In this document: positions 60,155-64,000 of the stretch, in pieces | Position numbering within the stretch: position 1 is the stretch's first letter | Layout of the letters: each line of letters starts with the position of its first letter | NCBI GenBank assembly: GCA_016868255.1 | Contig: VGHN01000001.1 | Coordinates: forward strand, 121,206 to 185,205 | Direction of reading: 5' to 3' | Length of the DNA stretch: 64,000 bases | Origin: Betaproteobacteria bacterium | Lineage (GTDB): Bacteria > Pseudomonadota > Gammaproteobacteria > Burkholderiales > Burkholderiaceae_A | Program-made: the position numbers and the translations under genes | The notes under the pieces: model-generated | What the model saw: only the letters and a program-made list of their open reading frames with translations | What the model was told of the DNA's origin: nothing | The model's database searches: none

Positions 60155-61498
60155 TTGACCGGGCATAGCCCGCCTCTATGGCGGCTATTCCTTGCTGCTT
60201 CAGATCAACTCAGGCAGCGGCTTGAATCCAAGGCCCCCAAGGGGGCACTCGACTCGCACGTCAAAGCACCGGCCATCGAGGACCTCTGTCTTGGCGGCCT
60301 TCGTGCTTGGGGACTGACACAAGTTCGAGTGGCTCGGCTCTGCGACAAAAAGCCCCCAGCAAGAGAAGTGCAAGCGCTTCTGGCCGTGGTTTTCTCATGC
60401 ATTCAGCGTCAATACCGCCCCGCTCCGATCCTTGTCGACCAAGCGGTTAGGGCAGCCCAGAGTCTTGCTGGCCAACCGGGCGGCAAATTTGTCAATGCTG
60501 TATTGCGCGTTGCTCTTCAGGACCCAAGAGCCGCTCAAGGCGACGAGCAGGCGTTGACGGCACTGTGCAATGCCCCAAAGGAATGGATTGATGCCGTGGC
60601 AGAGGATTGGGGAGAGACCCAGGCAAGAGAGATTCTCATGGCAATGGGCCAGCCAAGGGGGCACTGGCTTCGACTCGTGGGCGATGCGGACACCCAGAAA
60701 AGGAGCCTTCAGGCGATTAGGGACTGGGCGCAAGAGCGAGGCATTGCAATGCATGTCCAGCAAAATCAGTTGCCCAGCGTCTGGTTGCAGAGCCTTCGAG
60801 GGTTATTCGATACCACCCTCTTTCGAGAGGGCTTGTTTAGGGTTCAAGACTGGTCGGCTCAGCAACTGGCGAGACTCTGGACCGATTCTCCTCCCCGAGG
60901 GCCCCAGTCAAGCGAAGTCGACCGCATCGACGTTCTGGACGTCTGCGCGGCCCCGGGTGGCAAAAGCTTTTTGATCGCCGAGGACCCTCGCACCCGAATA
61001 TGGGCAATGGACAAATCGGAGAGGCGACTCCAGAAGATGAAAAGCGAGGCAGAGCGGCTCTCGAGGACGCTCGATCTATCTCGCCTAACGGTCACGGCCA
61101 CTGACATCCTGGAGGACGTTTGGCCAATGGGCTTTCCCAATCAATTTGATTGCATCGTCCTCGATGCACCTTGTTCGGCCTCAGGGGTGATGTCTCGTCA
61201 TCCGGAGATTCCATGGACAGACCGTCTGGCAGAGCGCGAGAGTCTCTGCGTCGTGCAATCGGCTATGCTCAACGCGGTATGGCAACGCTTAAAGCCTGGA
61301 GGCAAGTTGTTGTATGTCACATGTTCCGTATTTCATGCCGAAGGCGAGCACCAAATCGATGCGTTTCTTCGACTTCATCCAGAGGCTCGGCGGCAGGCCG
61401 CACCGGGATACATCCTTCCTGTGGCCGACTCGACCGATCTTGGTCCGGGCCGCGATGGCTTTTTCTATGCGTCCCTCTGCAGGGGTGCCCCGCTTTAG
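60155..61498 (+). CDS. rsmB: 16S rRNA (cytosine-967-C5)-methyltransferase
   Basis: 447 residues. An N-terminal NusB-like domain precedes the SAM-dependent methyltransferase core: DVCAAPGGKSFLIAED (SAM site) and VLDAPCSASGVMSRHPEIPW, with the catalytic cysteine in APCS and the second cysteine in LLYVTCSVFHAEGEHQ. Starts at TTG 60155 right after the htpX stop. The 3' end overlaps DUF4390 by about 32 bases. Confidence 0.93.
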   Translation: MTGHSPPLWRLFLAASDQLRQRLESKAPKGALDSHVKAPAIEDLCLGGLRAWGLTQVRVARLCDKKPPAREVQALLAVVFSCIQRQYRPAPILVDQAVRAAQSLAGQPGGKFVNAVLRVALQDPRAAQGDEQALTALCNAPKEWIDAVAEDWGETQAREILMAMGQPRGHWLRLVGDADTQKRSLQAIRDWAQERGIAMHVQQNQLPSVWLQSLRGLFDTTLFREGLFRVQDWSAQQLARLWTDSPPRGPQSSEVDRIDVLDVCAAPGGKSFLIAEDPRTRIWAMDKSERRLQKMKSEAERLSRTLDLSRLTVTATDILEDVWPMGFPNQFDCIVLDAPCSASGVMSRHPEIPWTDRLAERESLCVVQSAMLNAVWQRLKPGGKLLYVTCSVFHAEGEHQIDAFLRLHPEARRQAAPGYILPVADSTDLGPGRDGFFYASLCRGAPL

Positions 61499-62087
61499 TC
61501 GCATCGTTCAAGGCGCTCTTCGAGCATTCGTTGCGGCACTCTCTCTGGCGGGATCGCTTGCGCATGCCTCTTCGACTCCGGCGTCAAGCGACCCGGTGCT
61601 AACGCCCAAACTCACCATCTCGGAGGCCATGTTGGTGCCGAGTCTCGAAAGCGCAGGCTTTGAAATCAATGGCCAAGTGAGCGTCTCCTTGAGTGTGCCC
61701 TTGGCTCAGGCCATTGAGCGCGGGGTCACGCTGTCTTTCGTGTCTGAGTTTGTGTTGGCCCGGCCCCGGTGGTGGTGGTGGGACGAGGAGCGTTACCGTC
61801 GCAATCGCCTAGCCACCCTGACCTTTCATCCATTGACCAGGCAGTTCAGGGTGACGGTGGATGGCAGCAAGCCGCAAGCCTTTCTGGACCTCACCGAGGC
61901 GCTCAGGGCTTGCCTCGCGATTAGGGGTTGGCGAGTCTGGAATGAGCCGGAACTTCCTATTGGTCTGATTGCAAAGGTTCGACTATCGCTTGATCCCAAC
62001 GAGCTCCCCAAGGCGCTTCAGGTCAATGCCTTAACAGACGAGGACTGGAAGCTCAGCTCCGGTTGGCGAGAGGTGCGTCGGCCGTGA
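61467..62087 (+). CDS. DUF4390 exported protein
   Basis: About 206 residues: a signal peptide (IVQGALRAFVAALSLAGSLAHA), then a beta-rich domain with the DUF4390 pattern (FEINGQVSVSLSVPLAQAIERG, ARPRWWWWDEE, RNRLATLTFHPLTRQFRV). Function unknown; it is conserved between rsmB and ntrY. ATG 61467 or 61455 is likely; the ORF-track start at 61314 is inside rsmB. GTGA couples it to the kinase gene downstream. Confidence 0.82.
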   Translation: MRPSAGVPRFSRIVQGALRAFVAALSLAGSLAHASSTPASSDPVLTPKLTISEAMLVPSLESAGFEINGQVSVSLSVPLAQAIERGVTLSFVSEFVLARPRWWWWDEERYRRNRLATLTFHPLTRQFRVTVDGSKPQAFLDLTEALRACLAIRGWRVWNEPELPIGLIAKVRLSLDPNELPKALQVNALTDEDWKLSSGWREVRRP

Positions 62088-64000
62088 GCTTGGCCCTGAG
62101 ACTCGCGTTTATTCTGGTGGTTGCGCTCGCGGGCCTCGTGTTGGCCCTCTTGGCCATGGCCTCCGGATACGAGAGCCGATTCGACCAGTTTTATGCCAGC
62201 CTTCTGACGGCCAATATTGTTCTGGCCATCGCGATGGCCACTCTCGTCGCACTCGTGGTTCATCGCGCTTGGTCAAGGTATCGGCAGCGGGTCTTCGGCT
62301 CTCGCCTAATGATTCGCCTCGCCTTGGCATTCGCACTAATGGCCATTGTTCCAGTGGGGCTGGTCTCTATTGTGTCCTCGCAGTTTCTCGCCAAGACCAT
62401 CGATAGTTGGTTTTCCCAGAGTGTGGACAGCGGGCTCGAATCTGGCGCGGCCTTGGGCCGGGCAACTCTGGACTCTATTCAGTTGGAGGCGGCCGCCCAG
62501 GCGCGGCGACTCTCGGTGGCGCTTGAATCCGTTCCTGATGACCGACTCGGAGACGCCGTCGAAACCCTCACAGAGGGGCGAGACGGCTTGGAGGTTCTGG
62601 TGCTCAATGCGAAAAACAAGGTCCTGGCAATTCGAAGTGCCTCCTTGTTTCGTTTGGTCCCCGACATGCCCTCGTCGGAGGCCCTCACAAAAGCCCGGGC
62701 GACTCGTCAGTTCGTTTTAATCGAACCCAGACCGGATGCACCCGAGTGGTCTCTGCAAGTTCGCGTGGTTGTGAGCTCTGTTCCGGTGTTTATTGGCGCC
62801 GATCAGATTCGGTTTGTTCAATGGGTTGAGCCAATCCCCGATGCACTGGCCCGCAACATCGATCTACTCAACCGTGGTTACAGCGACTACCGACAGCTTG
62901 CATTGGGGAAAGAAGGAATACGCCAGATCTATGAAGTAACCCTCACCTTCACGCTGTTGCTCGCGATCTTTGGCGCCCTGCTCGCAGCCGTTCTTCTGAG
63001 TGCCTGGCTTGCCGGACCACTTCGGTCACTCGAAAAAGCCACCAAGGCTGTGGCCGAGGGTGATTATCCGCGCCTGCGAGAGAGCGGAGCGGGCCATGAA
63101 CTGGGTGACTTGATCCGTTCTTTCAATGAAATGACCGCCCAGCTCCAAGAGGCCAGGCGGTTGGCCATTGAAAACCAGAGGGAGCGGGAGGCCACCGCAC
63201 GATTTCTAGAGCAGCTTCTCTCCCATCTCTCGGCGGGGGTGATGGTTTTTGATGGGGACTGGCGTCTTAAGCAGTTCAATCCAAGCGCAGCGCTCATTCT
63301 TAGCCAGCCGCTGGAGTCATTTATCGACGCCTCTATCTTCGAGATGCCCGTTCTCTCCATAGCGGCCAGAGACCTTGAAGAGCGCCTGCAGTCGGCACCA
63401 GAGGATCAGCGGCAGCTTGATGTGACGCGAGGCGATGGTCGTCAAATCTCTCTGCTTCTCAACGCCTCTCAGATGCCCCGACAGAGTGTCGACGACCAGC
63501 CTCAGTACGTTCTGGTCTTTGATGACATTAGCGATTTACTCAGTGCCCAGCGGGCCAAGACCTGGTCGGATTTAGCCCGCCGCCTCGCCCACGAAATTAA
63601 AAACCCACTCACTCCAATTCAACTCTCGGCTGAGCGACTTCTAAAAAGACTCTCCGATCGCATCGCGCCTGAGGACCGGGAGATTCTCGGGAAGTCCTGC
63701 CAGACCATCGTGGAACAGGTGGCTGGTCTCAAGGCCATGGTCGATGAATTTCGAGACTACGCGCGGCTCCCAGAGGCCAAGCCCACGGCCCTCCACCTTG
63801 GACAACTGGTGCAGGATGTCCTCCCACTCTATGCAAGCGACCCCCGAGTCAAGTGTGCTGACGTCGGTGAGACGCCGGTGGTCATGGCCGATCAGGCGCA
63901 GATGCGTCAGGTCATTCATAACTTGATTCAGAACGCCCAAGACGCCCTCGGCGATGGGGTGGCAGGTGAAATCCTTCTTAGCGTTGGACGTCACCATGCC
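62084..64000 (+). CDS. ntrY: NtrY-like sensor histidine kinase, 3' end cut by window edge
   Basis: Not in the ORF track because no stop lies in the window; GTG 62084 opens 639 codons to base 64000. N-terminal membrane helices (FILVVALAGLVLALLAMA, LTANIVLAIAMATLVALVVH, IRLALAFALMAIVPVGLVSIV), a periplasmic sensor region, another helix (FTLLLAIFGALLAAVLLSAWLA), a HAMP segment, a PAS domain, the phospho-acceptor LAHEIKNPLTPIQLSAERL and the N-box MRQVIHNLIQNAQDAL. The stop of DUF4390 overlaps the start by 4 bases. The partner NtrX should follow outside the window. Confidence 0.92.
   Translation, partial: MSLALRLAFILVVALAGLVLALLAMASGYESRFDQFYASLLTANIVLAIAMATLVALVVHRAWSRYRQRVFGSRLMIRLALAFALMAIVPVGLVSIVSSQFLAKTIDSWFSQSVDSGLESGAALGRATLDSIQLEAAAQARRLSVALESVPDDRLGDAVETLTEGRDGLEVLVLNAKNKVLAIRSASLFRLVPDMPSSEALTKARATRQFVLIEPRPDAPEWSLQVRVVVSSVPVFIGADQIRFVQWVEPIPDALARNIDLLNRGYSDYRQLALGKEGIRQIYEVTLTFTLLLAIFGALLAAVLLSAWLAGPLRSLEKATKAVAEGDYPRLRESGAGHELGDLIRSFNEMTAQLQEARRLAIENQREREATARFLEQLLSHLSAGVMVFDGDWRLKQFNPSAALILSQPLESFIDASIFEMPVLSIAARDLEERLQSAPEDQRQLDVTRGDGRQISLLLNASQMPRQSVDDQPQYVLVFDDISDLLSAQRAKTWSDLARRLAHEIKNPLTPIQLSAERLLKRLSDRIAPEDREILGKSCQTIVEQVAGLKAMVDEFRDYARLPEAKPTALHLGQLVQDVLPLYASDPRVKCADVGETPVVMADQAQMRQVIHNLIQNAQDALGDGVAGEILLSVGRHHA

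Overview
The window looks like the replication-origin region of a betaproteobacterium, most likely Burkholderiales or a close relative. This is inferred from protein character and gene order: atpI-B-E-F-H-A-G-D-C next to hemE and priA; parB-parA-rsmG-mnmG; mnmE-yidC-yidD-rnpA-rpmH / dnaA-dnaN-gyrB; topB-dprA / def-fmt-htpX-rsmB-DUF4390-ntrY; dacA-dat-ybeD-lipB-lipA. The genome is very compact. Many neighbours overlap by 1 to about 50 bases, several convergent pairs overlap at their 3' ends, and no gene-free stretch exceeds about 260 bases. GTG and TTG starts are frequent. Most of the window is GC-rich, but dnaA-dnaN-gyrB is visibly richer in A+T. I see no mobile element, rRNA, CRISPR array or prophage.

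Layout. 1-790: folE2, missing only its first codons. 801-8759: nine same-strand genes (flavin oxidoreductase, DUF1365, CFA-like methyltransferase, chalcone-isomerase-like protein, MFS carrier, DUF3833 lipoprotein, SDR, NTF2-like protein, di-iron ferritin-fold protein) that look like a membrane fatty-acid modification island. Such islands are often controlled by an RpoE/ChrR singlet-oxygen switch, which is not in this window. 8713-12608: coaX-birA, a VanZ-like membrane protein, a thioredoxin-fold ferredoxin and a small hydrolase. 12601-16709: a dacA-like gene with its catalytic motifs lost, then dat, ybeD, lipB and lipA. 16686-23600: TlpA-like thioredoxin, BON lipoprotein, yraN, rsmI, dsbA, a SPOR protein, argS, coq7, a cytochrome c and tRNA-Arg(CCG). 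23677-26946: priA and hemE.

Origin-proximal left arm (26992-47991, almost all minus strand): the whole F-type ATP synthase operon with a recognisable promoter, then parB, parA, rsmG and mnmG. Two perfect parS sites lie just upstream of the mnmG promoter. After a short insertion (gabD, mmsA, a TauE-like exporter and, on the plus strand, pdxA and a half-length asparaginase) come mnmE, yidC, yidD, rnpA and rpmH. The strand switch is at dnaA. The dnaA-dnaN gap (49528-49685) has the parts expected of oriC: DnaA boxes, an A+T-rich stretch and a five-unit DnaA-trio running into the dnaN start codon.

Right arm (48109-64000): dnaA, dnaN, gyrB, a cytosolic 5'-nucleotidase, then topB and a short dprA on the minus strand, and def-fmt-htpX-rsmB-DUF4390-ntrY on the plus strand, with the sensor kinase running off the end.

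The most interesting points are a D,D-carboxypeptidase homologue without catalytic Ser, Lys, Asn or KTG; the lipid-modification island with an added di-iron enzyme; the parS pair flanking a hairpin at the mnmG promoter; the DnaA-trio origin; and genes apparently missing from conserved positions (diaA, smg, the SAM domain of DprA).
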